DNA of 15,789 nucleotides from Paradesertivirga sp966210515 (GCA_966210515.1 CBIHLM010000088.1:1-15789); one strand, 5' to 3'; numbered from the stretch's first letter, positions 6,796-14,378 are shown. Made by a program: numbers and translations. The notes: generated by a model not told the origin, from the letters alone.

Positions 6796-7578
6796 CTAAG
6801 ACTGTGCCGAAGTTGAAAACTCGATCACCGCAGTTTCTCCCAGTATCACTTGATCACCTTCTTTTAAACGATGTCCGATATGGGTGGAGTTTAATTTTAT
6901 CGGATTGTCATTGTCTATCGACTTGATTTTAATTTTATTTTTTGGTGGTACGCCGCCATCATCTGCAAAAAGCATAAAGCAACCGGCATCGTTGTTCCAT
7001 TCGATATGTGCATGCTGCCGGCTGATGTATTTATTACAATCGTTTCCGCAATCTCCAGGAAACGCAATGGTGTTTATTCTAAAAAAGCCGTCGTCCGTCT
7101 GGGCTCTTTTCTCTCTGCCTATGGTTATCTTTCCCGAATCTGAGCGGATCTCATATTCTTCTTTTTCCGCCTGGCCGCTAAGTACCCTGATGTAAGCGGT
7201 TCCGGTTTTGTGTATTTCCTGCTGACGAGTTTTTATGAATAATGCAGCGTGTACTTCGGCAAGTTTTTTTGCCTCCGGCGGAAATATGTCGACAAAATTG
7301 ATCTCCAGTGTCCAGCCTTGCGGCAGGTCTAAAGCGTAATCGTCAGCAATTCGCTGAACTTCCTGTTTAAAGAGTTGAGGCTCTTCAATGTACACTGCCG
7401 ATTCGTATACATGTTTTTCATTTTCAGGACATGTAATGAACAATTGTATTCCTCTTATATGTTTTCCTTCCCCGCCTTCTACTATTTGTAATTCCTCTTT
7501 TATTGACCGAAGCAAAGCGTCTCGAAGACTTTTAACATCCTGCGGACTTTCTGCATCTGTATTGAATATTTCGAACAT
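6796..7578 (-). CDS. FHA-domain phosphothreonine-binding protein with an N-terminal alpha/beta domain
   Basis: A 260-residue cytosolic protein. The C-terminal FHA domain (about residues 128-256) shows Gly154-Arg155-Glu156 and Ser186-Arg187-x-His189, the family's phosphothreonine-contact residues, and Asn214 in place of the usual NGT loop, in the variant DDGGVPPKNKIKI. About 20 extra residues, with two cysteines (CGNDC, 177-181), sit between the GR and SRxH motifs. The N-terminal part (about 15-120) is a separate domain with helix-strand alternation. Its layout resembles the N-terminal domain of actinobacterial FhaA proteins, but I cannot claim homology. It is the first gene of a three-gene operon with two Ser/Thr kinases, which are its probable phosphorylation partners. 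There is no signal peptide or membrane helix. The ATG at 7578 begins the only plausible frame. Confidence 0.88.
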   Translation of the reverse strand: MFEIFNTDAESPQDVKSLRDALLRSIKEELQIVEGGEGKHIRGIQLFITCPENEKHVYESAVYIEEPQLFKQEVQRIADDYALDLPQGWTLEINFVDIFPPEAKKLAEVHAALFIKTRQQEIHKTGTAYIRVLSGQAEKEEYEIRSDSGKITIGREKRAQTDDGFFRINTIAFPGDCGNDCNKYISRQHAHIEWNNDAGCFMLFADDGGVPPKNKIKIKSIDNDNPIKLNSTHIGHRLKEGDQVILGETAVIEFSTSAQS

Positions 7579-7651
7579 TGATTTTTACCTTTCTTTTGAC
7601 TTTTACTTGTCTAATAATGAAACAGAAAAAACAAGTTATTGTTGGGCGGGG

Positions 7652-7674
7652 TTGAAATCTAATTATAATTTCAA
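7652..7674. repeat. Inverted repeat between divergent FHA and phosphatase genes
   Basis: TTGAAAT (7652-7658) and ATTTCAA (7668-7674) form a perfect 7-bp dyad with a 9-base AT-rich spacer. It sits 73 bases before the FHA gene and about 150 before the phosphatase gene, so it could be an operator for either. The remaining 248-base divergent region (7579-7826) holds no gene. A short repeated GGATT(T)CAGG follows at about 7677-7700. Confidence 0.4.
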
Positions 7675-7814
7675 GCGGATTTCAGGCCAGGATTCAGGGC
7701 AATAATTGGAGGCTTGGGAATGGATTGAGTAATTAGGGCAGATTATCCCTCACCGCATTTAATACGATTATGTTTCTAATCCTAAAAATTACATTACGAA
7801 ACCAGATAGTTAAC

Positions 7815-7822
7815 GATATTTG
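7815..7822 (+). promoter_or_regulatory. Possible -7 element directly before the phosphatase gene
   Basis: GATATTTG differs from TAnnTTTG at one base. It ends only 4 bases before the ATG at 7827, so a transcript from it would be leaderless or nearly so. Weak evidence on its own; similar TTTG placements occur before other genes in this window. Confidence 0.3.
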
Positions 7823-7826
7823 AGCC

Positions 7827-9476
7827 ATGAAAATTCGTTACTGTCTTTTAATCTTACTGATAGCTGCTTCTTCTATTGCTTATTCGCAGAAAAAATCTTT
7901 GCCGCGACCTAAGTTGGTGGTGGGGCTGGTGGTAGATCAGATGCGGTGGGATTTTCTGTACCGCTATTATGAGCGCTATGGTTCGGGCGGATTCAAGCGC
8001 CTTTTAAATGACGGCTTCAGCTGCGAAAATACGCAGATATCTTATATCCCAACGTATACAGCCTGCGGCCACTCAAGTTTGTATACAGGTTCCGTTCCTT
8101 CAATAAATGGAATTTCGGGCAATAACTGGATTGAACAATCATCCGGATATAATATGTATTGCACCGAGGATACTACAGTGCAATCTGTGGGAACTACTTC
8201 TAAAGCGGGCAGAATGTCGCCCAGAAATCTTTTAGCAAGTACAGTTACCGACGAATTAAAGCTGGCTACAAATTTCCGTTCAAAAGTAATTGGCATTGCT
8301 CTTAAAGATCGGGGCGGTATATTACCTGCGGGACATTCTGCCGATGCGGCTTATTGGTTTGATGATTTGACCGGAAATTGGATTACTAGTACGTATTATA
8401 GAGCTAATTTGCCAGCTTGGGTAGAGAGTTTTAATAATAAGCGATCTGTTGAAAAACTCAGCCGGAAATGGGAAACGCTTTACCCGGTTGAATCTTATAA
8501 ACAAAGCAGTCCGGATAACTCTTCACGTTATGAGGGGAAGTTTAAAAGCGAAGATGCTCCGGTATTTCCGCATAAGATCGGGGGCGATAAAGCGAGCGGT
8601 TGGGGGCCTATACGAAACTCGCCTTTTGCAAATACCTATACTTTAAGCTTTGCGAAAGAAGCTGTCGCCAGCGAAGGGATGGGCAAGGGCGAATCGACCG
8701 ATTTTCTTGCGGTAAGCCTGTCTTCTGCGGATTATCTCGGACATCAGTTTGGTCCAAATTCGGTGGAAGTGGAAGATATGTATTTGCGGCTTGATAAAGA
8801 TATCGCTGAATTTTTAACTTACCTGGATAACAGAGTAGGGAAGGGACAGTATACCATATTTCTGTCTGCAGATCATGGTGCGGCACATAATCCTAACTTT
8901 TTAAGAGATCATAAAATTCCGGCCGGCGTTTGGAACGGTACACGCAACTCTACACGCGGAGTGGAAGAGCTCAATAAAATTTTATCAAAGAAATTCGGCA
9001 GCGATAAAATAGTAAGGTCCATGTATAATTATCAGGTGCATTTTAATTATCCGCTTTTAAGCGAAAAGGGCTTAGACATTGACCAGATCAAGAAGGAGGT
9101 GATCACTTATTATACCAGCCAGGCTGCGGTTGCCTATGCGGTCGATATGAAAAATATGGACAATGAGACAATACCCGAGGCTTTGAAATCTAAAATAATT
9201 AACGGGTATAACGAGAAGCGCAGCGGCGAAATCCAGATCATTTTAAATCCGGGATATTATCAGGGTTACGGAACCGAAGTGACCGGTACCTCCCACGGAA
9301 CCTGGAATCCCTATGATACTCACATCCCTCTGGTATTTATGGGTTGGGGAATTAAACAGGGCAAGACTCACAGATTAACAAGCATGTCGGATGTAGCCTC
9401 AACGCTTGCGGCTTTACTTCGTATTCAGGAACCTAACGGTAATATCGGGCAGCCCATTACTGAAGTATTAAAGTAA
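7827..9476 (+). CDS. pafA: PafA-type secreted alkaline phosphatase
   Basis: A 549-residue phosphomonoesterase of the alkaline phosphatase superfamily, exported to the periplasm: residues 1-20 form a Sec signal peptide ending near AYS-Q. The active site fits the PafA pattern known from Elizabethkingia: Thr78 as nucleophile in PTYTACGH, Asn99/Asn100 in GNNW, and Lys160 and Arg162 in LKDRGG contacting phosphate. Zinc ligands would be Asp37, Asp302 and His306 (DYLGH), Asp349-His350 (SADHG) and His490 (TSHGTWNPYD). A serine nucleophile as in E. coli PhoA is absent. Function: release of phosphate from organic esters, typically for phosphate supply; PafA enzymes are reported to work independently of phosphate level in some Bacteroidota. 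ThiE and two further genes follow closely (30 bases to thiE), perhaps as an operon. The length fits the family. Confidence 0.93.
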   Translation: MKIRYCLLILLIAASSIAYSQKKSLPRPKLVVGLVVDQMRWDFLYRYYERYGSGGFKRLLNDGFSCENTQISYIPTYTACGHSSLYTGSVPSINGISGNNWIEQSSGYNMYCTEDTTVQSVGTTSKAGRMSPRNLLASTVTDELKLATNFRSKVIGIALKDRGGILPAGHSADAAYWFDDLTGNWITSTYYRANLPAWVESFNNKRSVEKLSRKWETLYPVESYKQSSPDNSSRYEGKFKSEDAPVFPHKIGGDKASGWGPIRNSPFANTYTLSFAKEAVASEGMGKGESTDFLAVSLSSADYLGHQFGPNSVEVEDMYLRLDKDIAEFLTYLDNRVGKGQYTIFLSADHGAAHNPNFLRDHKIPAGVWNGTRNSTRGVEELNKILSKKFGSDKIVRSMYNYQVHFNYPLLSEKGLDIDQIKKEVITYYTSQAAVAYAVDMKNMDNETIPEALKSKIINGYNEKRSGEIQIILNPGYYQGYGTEVTGTSHGTWNPYDTHIPLVFMGWGIKQGKTHRLTSMSDVASTLAALLRIQEPNGNIGQPITEVLK

Positions 9477-9506
9477 TTAGAACCTACTTAAAATTCGTTT
9501 TTTAAC

Positions 9507-10142
9507 ATGAAGAAATTTATAGCAAAGCTGCATTATTTAACACAAGATATGGATAGCCGCAGCCATATAGAACAAGCTCAGATTGCCTGCGAAGCAGGAA
9601 GCAAATGGATCCAATATCGTTGCCTGTCAAAAAATGATGATGAGCTTTTAAAGGATCTTCACCAGATAGCCACAATTTGCGACGACTGGGGAGCAACTTT
9701 AATTGTTACCGATCATGCACACCTTTTAGACAAAGCGGATATTCAGGGAGTACATATTGAAGATATGCAAGCTGATTTTCAATCAATCCGCAAGATGATT
9801 GGCGCGGAGAAAACACTTGGCGCCTCGGCTAATACTTTTGAGGATATTAAGCGGATAGCCGCAAGTAACGCGGTGGATTATATTGGTTGCGGCCCTTTTG
9901 ATCTGACGGAGACAAAACCCAACGATTACCCTCTTTTAGGGATTTCAGGATACGAAGCTATTATACAAAAAATGAAGGCAGTTAATATTTCGGCTCCTGT
10001 TTTGGCTGTAGGCGGCGTTAAAATAGAAGATGTGGATGCTTTAATGCAAACCGGCGTGTATGGAATTGCATTATCTGCAGCCGTAAATAAGGCGGATAAT
10101 CCTGCTTCAGCATTCAAGGAAATTTATAAAAAAGTATATTAA
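9507..10142 (+). CDS. thiE: Thiamine phosphate synthase
   Basis: A 211-residue cytosolic TIM-barrel enzyme that joins hydroxymethylpyrimidine diphosphate and hydroxyethylthiazole phosphate to thiamine phosphate. Visible family motifs: Gln36-Tyr-Arg38 (pyrimidine site), TDH with Asp69 and GVHIEDMQ (Mg/diphosphate side), GASANT at 105-110, DYIGCGPF at 124-131, Thr136-Lys137 (T.TK loop) and VLAVGGV at 165-171 (phosphate-binding end). The usual ND pair is TD with a following His, as I recall for other Bacteroidota members. The lysine that normally follows two residues after the QxR arginine is Leu40, which is unusual. No other thi genes lie next to it except the pyrophosphokinase-like gene 21 bases downstream. 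A TIM-barrel relative such as TenI, which has regulatory roles, is the main alternative. Confidence 0.82.
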   Translation: MKKFIAKLHYLTQDMDSRSHIEQAQIACEAGSKWIQYRCLSKNDDELLKDLHQIATICDDWGATLIVTDHAHLLDKADIQGVHIEDMQADFQSIRKMIGAEKTLGASANTFEDIKRIAASNAVDYIGCGPFDLTETKPNDYPLLGISGYEAIIQKMKAVNISAPVLAVGGVKIEDVDALMQTGVYGIALSAAVNKADNPASAFKEIYKKVY

Positions 10143-10150
10143 GTCTTCAG

Positions 10151-10158
10151 TACTTTTG
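10151..10158 (+). promoter_or_regulatory. Likely promoter giving a leaderless transcript
   Basis: TACTTTTG is an exact TAnnTTTG match in the 21-base gap after thiE, ending 5 bases before the ATG at 10164. Transcription would start at or beside the start codon. No convincing -33 TTTG is visible upstream, so it could also be chance in AT-rich DNA. Confidence 0.45.
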
Positions 10159-10163
10159 CCTTT

Positions 10164-10730
10164 ATGTCATCGCACCACATTATACGGGAAAAACAAGAGC
10201 CGGCTTTGCTTATCATTAATATGGAAGGCTTTAACCACGAAAATCTTGGTCAGCTTTTAGAGTGGAGCCCTACGGTTATTGTTACCGAAGAGATGTTCGA
10301 AACAGTCGATTCATTTGGGATAAAGATTGATGGCGTGGTTAGTAATGACCTTCATTATCCTGCACAGCCACAAACGCTTGTAATTCATACTGAAGATGAT
10401 CCTTTACAGGATGCTCTTAAATTTTTAACAGGAGAGCAATATCCTGCGGTAAATATTATTACGGACACCTTTTGCGCTAAAGATTATGTTTTGTATGTAG
10501 ACAGAATAGATTTAGTTGTGCTTACGCCCTATCAAAAGATATTTCCGGTAAAGTCAGGCTTTAGTAAATGGCAAACCGCAGGCGAAGAAATAGAGGTACT
10601 CCTTGAAGCGAATAATTTGCATGTTTCGGGCTTGATACCAATAACTGAACATGTTTTTGAAACAGAGAAGGAAGGCTTTTATACGTTAACCTTCGAACAG
10701 CCCTTTACTTTTATCGCCGAAACACTTTAA
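10164..10730 (+). CDS. Divergent thiamine pyrophosphokinase-like protein
   Basis: A 188-residue cytosolic protein, shorter than usual thiamine pyrophosphokinases (about 200-230). The layout follows that family: an N-terminal strand-helix half with PTVIVTEEMFETVDSFGIK (36-54), then IDGVVSNDLH (55-64) where the catalytic GDxDS motif is expected, VIHTEDDPLQDALKFL (73-88) where DxxxTD is expected, and a C-terminal beta-rich part with a DLVVLTP...FSKWQTAGEEIEVL segment. The expected acidic motifs are therefore only partly kept (Asp62, Asp78, Asp79, Asp83), and the Ser of GDxDS is missing. Adjacency to thiE supports a thiamine link. It may be an active, altered enzyme, or a non-catalytic relative that binds thiamine. 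Assignment rests on layout and context and is tentative. Confidence 0.55.
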   Translation: MSSHHIIREKQEPALLIINMEGFNHENLGQLLEWSPTVIVTEEMFETVDSFGIKIDGVVSNDLHYPAQPQTLVIHTEDDPLQDALKFLTGEQYPAVNIITDTFCAKDYVLYVDRIDLVVLTPYQKIFPVKSGFSKWQTAGEEIEVLLEANNLHVSGLIPITEHVFETEKEGFYTLTFEQPFTFIAETL

Positions 10731-10738
10731 ACCTTTGT

Positions 10739-11218
10739 ATGGAAATCAGGATAGCCAGCCTTAAGGATATTCCAGAGATCCACAACCTTGCTTATCAAAT
10801 CTGGCCCTCGGCTTATCAGGACATCTTATCAGCGCAACAAATTGAGTTAATGCTGACCGAAATGTATTCTCACGAAAGTCTGCAATCACAATTTAATGAG
10901 GGTTGTATTTTTTTATTGGTAAAAGATGATCAAAAAGCAATTGCTTTTGCGTCGTATTCTATCTCCGACTCTATTTCTAAAATTCATAAGCTCTATATCT
11001 TATCTGAAAAACAAGGGAAAGGAATCGGAAGGTTACTCACAGATTTTATCAGGAATGATTCAAAGGCAAAGGGCGCGAAAATTCTGCAACTGAACGTCAA
11101 TCGCAAAAATCCGGCATATTTCTTTTACAGAAAATATGGGTTCGAGGTATTTGAAGAAGTGGATATTCCTTATTTCGGGTTTGTGTTGGATGATTATGTA
11201 ATGCGCTTAACAATCTAA
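10739..11218 (+). CDS. GNAT-family N-acetyltransferase
   Basis: A 159-residue acetyl-CoA-dependent acyltransferase. The signature is in the KLYILSEKQGKGIGRLL stretch (residues 84-100), whose Gln92-x-Gly93-x-Gly95-x-Gly97 segment is the acetyl-CoA pyrophosphate loop. The second half carries LNVNRKNPAYFFYRKYGF (118-135), also typical. Overall it resembles the PaiA/spermidine-type group, but the substrate cannot be read from the sequence. It starts 8 bases after the pyrophosphokinase-like gene, with CTTTG directly before the ATG. Its stop overlaps the stop of the convergent peptidase gene by 4 bases. Confidence 0.88.
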   Translation: MEIRIASLKDIPEIHNLAYQIWPSAYQDILSAQQIELMLTEMYSHESLQSQFNEGCIFLLVKDDQKAIAFASYSISDSISKIHKLYILSEKQGKGIGRLLTDFIRNDSKAKGAKILQLNVNRKNPAYFFYRKYGFEVFEEVDIPYFGFVLDDYVMRLTI

Positions 11219-12516
11219 GGTTCTGCCGGCTTTAACGGAGGTATCCTCGCTGGTGTTTCGGCTCCTGCAACAATACTTCTTGAGCTTAGAGCGATAGCCT
11301 TTATGGTGGCTGTAATATTGTCAACGTTTAGCGTTTCAAATTCATCATCCACCGTATGGTAATATTCATCCTTATCGATTTGGACAGTTGAAATTGTATG
11401 AGCCGGTACGCCTTGTGCTGCAAGGGTAGCATTGTCGCTTCGATAAAATAATTGCTGCTCGGTGTAAGGGTCAGCATAAAAGGTGAATCCCGTTCCTTTA
11501 AGATTCCTCTGCAGAATTTCTCCGAAGTCCGAACGATCAAATCCTGTAATAAAAGCAGAGTTCTTTCCGAATTTGGATTCTTTTCCGATCATTTCAATAT
11601 TAAACATAGCCGTTATTTCTTCCGGGTTCAGTTTTTCTGAAAAATGTTCAGATCCTAACATGCCCGACTCCTCGCCGGTAAAGGCAACAAATATTAGTGT
11701 ACGGGCATTGTTGTTCAATTTTTTATAGTAGCGGGCCAATGATATCACAGCTGTAATTCCTGAAGCATCATCATCTGCCCCGTTGGCTATAGAATCTCCT
11801 TCAACCTCGTCAATAATTCCTAAATGATCGTAATGCCCGGAAAATATTACAAATTCATTTGGCTTTGACTTACCGGGAATGATGCCTGCAATATTATAAA
11901 GTGGTGCTTTTAAAATCTGATTGCTGAAATTTATCTGGTAAGATGAGGGGTTTTCTGTTCCAATGATGAAAACTGCGGCAGTTTTATCATTCGCTTCGTC
12001 TAAAACTCTGTCTCCCATGAAAAAATTACGGACCCGATTAAAGGCGTCTAAAAACTGCTTGTCTACAAATACAACTACCGGTTTGTCAAGTCGCATTATT
12101 TCGCGGTAGCGCGACATAAAAGTTTCGCCCGGCTTGATATATTGTGTTTCCACTCCACTTTCGTTTGTCCAGTTTATACCCGCTTTATCGGTAACCACCA
12201 TCACCTGGTTTTCATCTAAAATATCTCCGTTTACGGTAACACTTAGCGTGGCCGGTTTAATGCTTAGTTTTGAAAATTCTTGTCTGAAGTCATTCGAACC
12301 TTTAAGAGGCTGCAAACCTATTTGTCTGAATTCGTCTTCAATAAAGCTTGCGGCCTTCTCAATCCCCGGTGTAAAAACTTCTCTTCCCTGCAGGTCATCT
12401 GCAGAAAGCCGTCGGATTAGTCTCTCAACCTCAGTGTTTTTTATAAGATTTTCGGGTTTTTGTACGGCACAGGAAGCAAGGAAAAGAGTGATGTATAATA
12501 GAAAAACGTTTTTCAT
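11215..12516 (-). CDS. M28-family metallopeptidase, lipoprotein
   Basis: A 433-residue zinc aminopeptidase-like enzyme. The N-terminus is a lipoprotein signal with lipobox Leu13-Ala-Ser-Cys16, so the mature protein is lipid-anchored in the envelope. Catalytic features of M28: His228 in SGHYDHLG, Asp248 (bridging) in NGADDDASG, Glu282-Glu283 in GEESG, Glu308 in NIEMIG (Asp in many members, Glu in others) and His387 in YHTVDD. A PA-like insert is probable around residues 90-200. The function is probably peptide or amino-acid release in the periplasm or at the surface. The DUF4407 gene lies 81 bases upstream, which leaves room for an independent promoter. The C-terminus ends in a Pro-rich tail. 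Confidence 0.92.
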   Translation of the reverse strand: MKNVFLLYITLFLASCAVQKPENLIKNTEVERLIRRLSADDLQGREVFTPGIEKAASFIEDEFRQIGLQPLKGSNDFRQEFSKLSIKPATLSVTVNGDILDENQVMVVTDKAGINWTNESGVETQYIKPGETFMSRYREIMRLDKPVVVFVDKQFLDAFNRVRNFFMGDRVLDEANDKTAAVFIIGTENPSSYQINFSNQILKAPLYNIAGIIPGKSKPNEFVIFSGHYDHLGIIDEVEGDSIANGADDDASGITAVISLARYYKKLNNNARTLIFVAFTGEESGMLGSEHFSEKLNPEEITAMFNIEMIGKESKFGKNSAFITGFDRSDFGEILQRNLKGTGFTFYADPYTEQQLFYRSDNATLAAQGVPAHTISTVQIDKDEYYHTVDDEFETLNVDNITATIKAIALSSRSIVAGAETPARIPPLKPAEP

Positions 12517-12538
12517 CGATGTTTAAAATGCAATCTTA

Positions 12539-12546
12539 CAAATATG
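12539..12546 (-). promoter_or_regulatory. Possible -7 element for the M28 peptidase gene
   Basis: Read on the minus strand this is CATATTTG, one base from TAnnTTTG, about 22 bases before the start codon at 12516. It lies in the 81-base gap after the DUF4407 gene. No strong -33 element is visible. Weak support. Confidence 0.3.
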
Positions 12547-12597
12547 GCTCCGTACAGAAATATTAAGATTAAACCGATCTTGGTCAAGGGTATCCTG

Positions 12598-13716
12598 CTA
12601 ATCCCATGGGTAATTCTCTAACTCCCGCGAAGATTTTCCGGTTATAATCTGCTTCTGTTTATGTATCTCAGTCTCCACTTTAGTATCCTGGATGCCATCA
12701 GTTACTGCAATGTCGTATTCTTTATTTTTATAAGAACCATGTACTGCGGACTGCTCCACGTTTTGCAGCGCAATATCATATGGTCCGATCGGGCTCATCA
12801 GTTTTACGAAAACCGGCAAACATTCGAACAGAATAAACAACATGCTAATAAAGGAAATTGCCAGATACGTGCCCAAATCTCTGCTGCCATCTGTATTGAA
12901 GCTGAGTTGCCCTAATGCCCAGTTACGGTCGGCAAAGCCGGCTACGTTCGATAAACTATCTAACTGTTTGGCACTAAACATCCGATCGCTGGTTATGCCC
13001 TCAAGGTCTTTCCTTTTTAATATATAATTCTCAAAAGAGGCCATTTCTCCCCGCACGGTTTCCAGTCGCTGTGCCTTCTGATTAAGCACCGCTTCTTTTT
13101 GCTTTGCATAAGTTCCGTAGCCTACTTTACCCGAAGTCTGGTTGCTTTTATCGCCAAATATTTCCTGGTTCAGAACGTATCTCGATAGGGTGATGTCTCT
13201 TTCGAGTGAGTCTTTTTCGGCTTTTAAATCAACGATTTTATTCAGTTCTGTGACATATTTGTTGTTAAATGTATTGTTGAGGGTGTCAATTTTTGACCGC
13301 TGGCCGTTGAGGTAGCTTGTTTTTAGCTTTTCGCGAATTTCCTTATCGAAAATTTTCAGCTCTAAAGGTCGCGATATTACGATACCAATCATAATTGCCA
13401 GCAAAATACGGGGAGTAGCCTGCAGGATCTGCTGATTAGTGGTTCCGGTTTTGGTTATGCTCGAAACGATGTACCGGTCCATGTTAAAGATGGCAAGCCC
13501 CCAGATTAGCCCGAAGAAAATTGCAAAAAGAATTGCGGCGGTAGTTCCTGCAAAGACAAAATACATTGCATAGCCACCAGATAGGGTGGCGAATAGAGCA
13601 GTGAAAAATATAGTTGCACCTATTCCCACATATTTGTTCTGTTCTGTAGGAAATCTTTTTAAGGTATCAACATGTGCTCCGGAACAAAACCAGAAAAAGT
13701 CAGTAATTTTCTTCAT
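12598..13716 (-). CDS. DUF4407-family membrane protein
   Basis: A 372-residue inner-membrane protein with four predicted helices at about residues 29-54, 57-77, 102-117 and 282-304. The stretch between helices 3 and 4 (about 120-280) is long, hydrophilic and helical, with coiled-coil character (KAEKDSLERD, KQKEAVLNQKAQRLETV). The NMDRYIV segment after helix 2 and the overall layout fit DUF4407, a family with no established biochemical role, though I assign the family from memory of its layout. By helix count both termini and the loop between helices 2 and 3 lie on one side, and the long helical stretch on the other. The C-terminal tail (about 305-372) is soluble. It is divergent to the rhodanese gene, with 140 bases between. 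Confidence 0.82.
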   Translation of the reverse strand: MKKITDFFWFCSGAHVDTLKRFPTEQNKYVGIGATIFFTALFATLSGGYAMYFVFAGTTAAILFAIFFGLIWGLAIFNMDRYIVSSITKTGTTNQQILQATPRILLAIMIGIVISRPLELKIFDKEIREKLKTSYLNGQRSKIDTLNNTFNNKYVTELNKIVDLKAEKDSLERDITLSRYVLNQEIFGDKSNQTSGKVGYGTYAKQKEAVLNQKAQRLETVRGEMASFENYILKRKDLEGITSDRMFSAKQLDSLSNVAGFADRNWALGQLSFNTDGSRDLGTYLAISFISMLFILFECLPVFVKLMSPIGPYDIALQNVEQSAVHGSYKNKEYDIAVTDGIQDTKVETEIHKQKQIITGKSSRELENYPWD

Positions 13717-13831
13717 TAAACTGAGAGAATAATATTTTATAAAACGACCTGTGGTGCAAGTTGTTACAAATAAACTAAAATTTAATATCCGGGTGTAAAG
13801 ATAACATCTAAAGCAAATACTGGATTAGTGC

Positions 13832-13839
13832 TATCTTTG
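13832..13839 (+). promoter_or_regulatory. Promoter -7 element for the rhodanese operon
   Basis: TATCTTTG is an exact TAnnTTTG match, 17 bases before the ATG at 13857, in the divergent gap with the DUF4407 gene. Upstream -33 signal is weak. This is one of the clearest promoter calls in the window. Confidence 0.5.
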
Positions 13840-13856
13840 TTTAAAAATTCTGCGAA

Positions 13857-14171
13857 ATGGAAGAAATAACTGTAGAGGAATTAAAAAGAAAAATTGATAA
13901 TGGTGAGGATTTTCAGCTGATTGACGTTAGAGAAACCTTTGAGTATGAAGTGTCAAATCTGGGCGGTTTAAATATTCCATTATCAGGAATAATGATCGAA
14001 TCGGAAAAGATTGAGACAGACAAACCTGTAATTGTGCACTGCCGCAGTGGCAAGCGTAGTGCGGCTGCGATTATGCAGCTCCAAACTTTAGGTTTTGATA
14101 ACCTGTATAATCTTGAAGGTGGTATCCTGGCCTGGAAAGAGAAATACGATCCTTCTATGCCCGTTTATTAA
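13857..14171 (+). CDS. Single-domain rhodanese-like sulfurtransferase
   Basis: A 104-residue cytosolic rhodanese domain. The active-site loop is Cys62-Arg-Ser-Gly-Lys-Arg-Ser68, a six-residue CRSGKRS loop with the persulfide-forming cysteine intact; also visible are the LIDVRE motif (21-26) and the GGILAWK end (about 88-94). Proteins of this kind carry sulfane sulfur to unknown acceptors (thiosulfate:cyanide-type chemistry in vitro). The gene has its own TAnnTTTG promoter, and the next gene begins one base after its stop, so the two are co-transcribed. Confidence 0.92.
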   Translation: MEEITVEELKRKIDNGEDFQLIDVRETFEYEVSNLGGLNIPLSGIMIESEKIETDKPVIVHCRSGKRSAAAIMQLQTLGFDNLYNLEGGILAWKEKYDPSMPVY

Positions 14172-14172
14172 G

Positions 14173-14373
14173 ATGTTTAAAAAAGTACTTTTAAATGTGT
14201 TTTATAACATAGCCATTTTTACAATGGTTATGTGTTTCATCTGGGGGATCAATCAGGAACGTTACAGCATAGTTATTGTCGCGGTATTTGCCGCGGCTTT
14301 ATTTGTGTTTTTTAAAGTGCGCCTGCTGAAGGAAGTTAAGCGGGAAATAAAGAAGAATAAGGGTCAAATGTAG
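14173..14373 (+). CDS. Small two-helix membrane protein
   Basis: A 66-residue protein with two membrane helices (about residues 7-25 and 32-48) and a basic C-terminal tail (KEVKREIKKNKGQM). The start is the ATG at 14173, one base after the rhodanese stop; a longer frame opening at 14095 lies inside the rhodanese gene and is rejected. It resembles small membrane proteins annotated as DUF6358 in Sphingobacteriaceae, but I assign that only tentatively from memory. It may anchor or partner the rhodanese (inference). Its stop is 5 bases from the convergent anti-sigma gene. Confidence 0.75.
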   Translation: MFKKVLLNVFYNIAIFTMVMCFIWGINQERYSIVIVAVFAAALFVFFKVRLLKEVKREIKKNKGQM

Positions 14374-14378
14374 AAGTA

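Noticed and set aside
3509..7578. Type VI secretion or TerY-type cluster suggested by FHA plus kinases
   Set aside because: No Tss, VgrG, Hcp, VWA or PP2C gene is present in the window, so the link is not supported.
13767..13774. Minus-strand TTTATTTG as a promoter for the DUF4407 gene
   Set aside because: It has one mismatch to TAnnTTTG and no -33 element, in AT-rich DNA; too weak to list as a feature.
14095..14172. Longer start for the small membrane protein at 14095
   Set aside because: The extension lies inside the rhodanese gene in another frame and has no membrane or conserved features; the ATG at 14173 directly follows the rhodanese stop.
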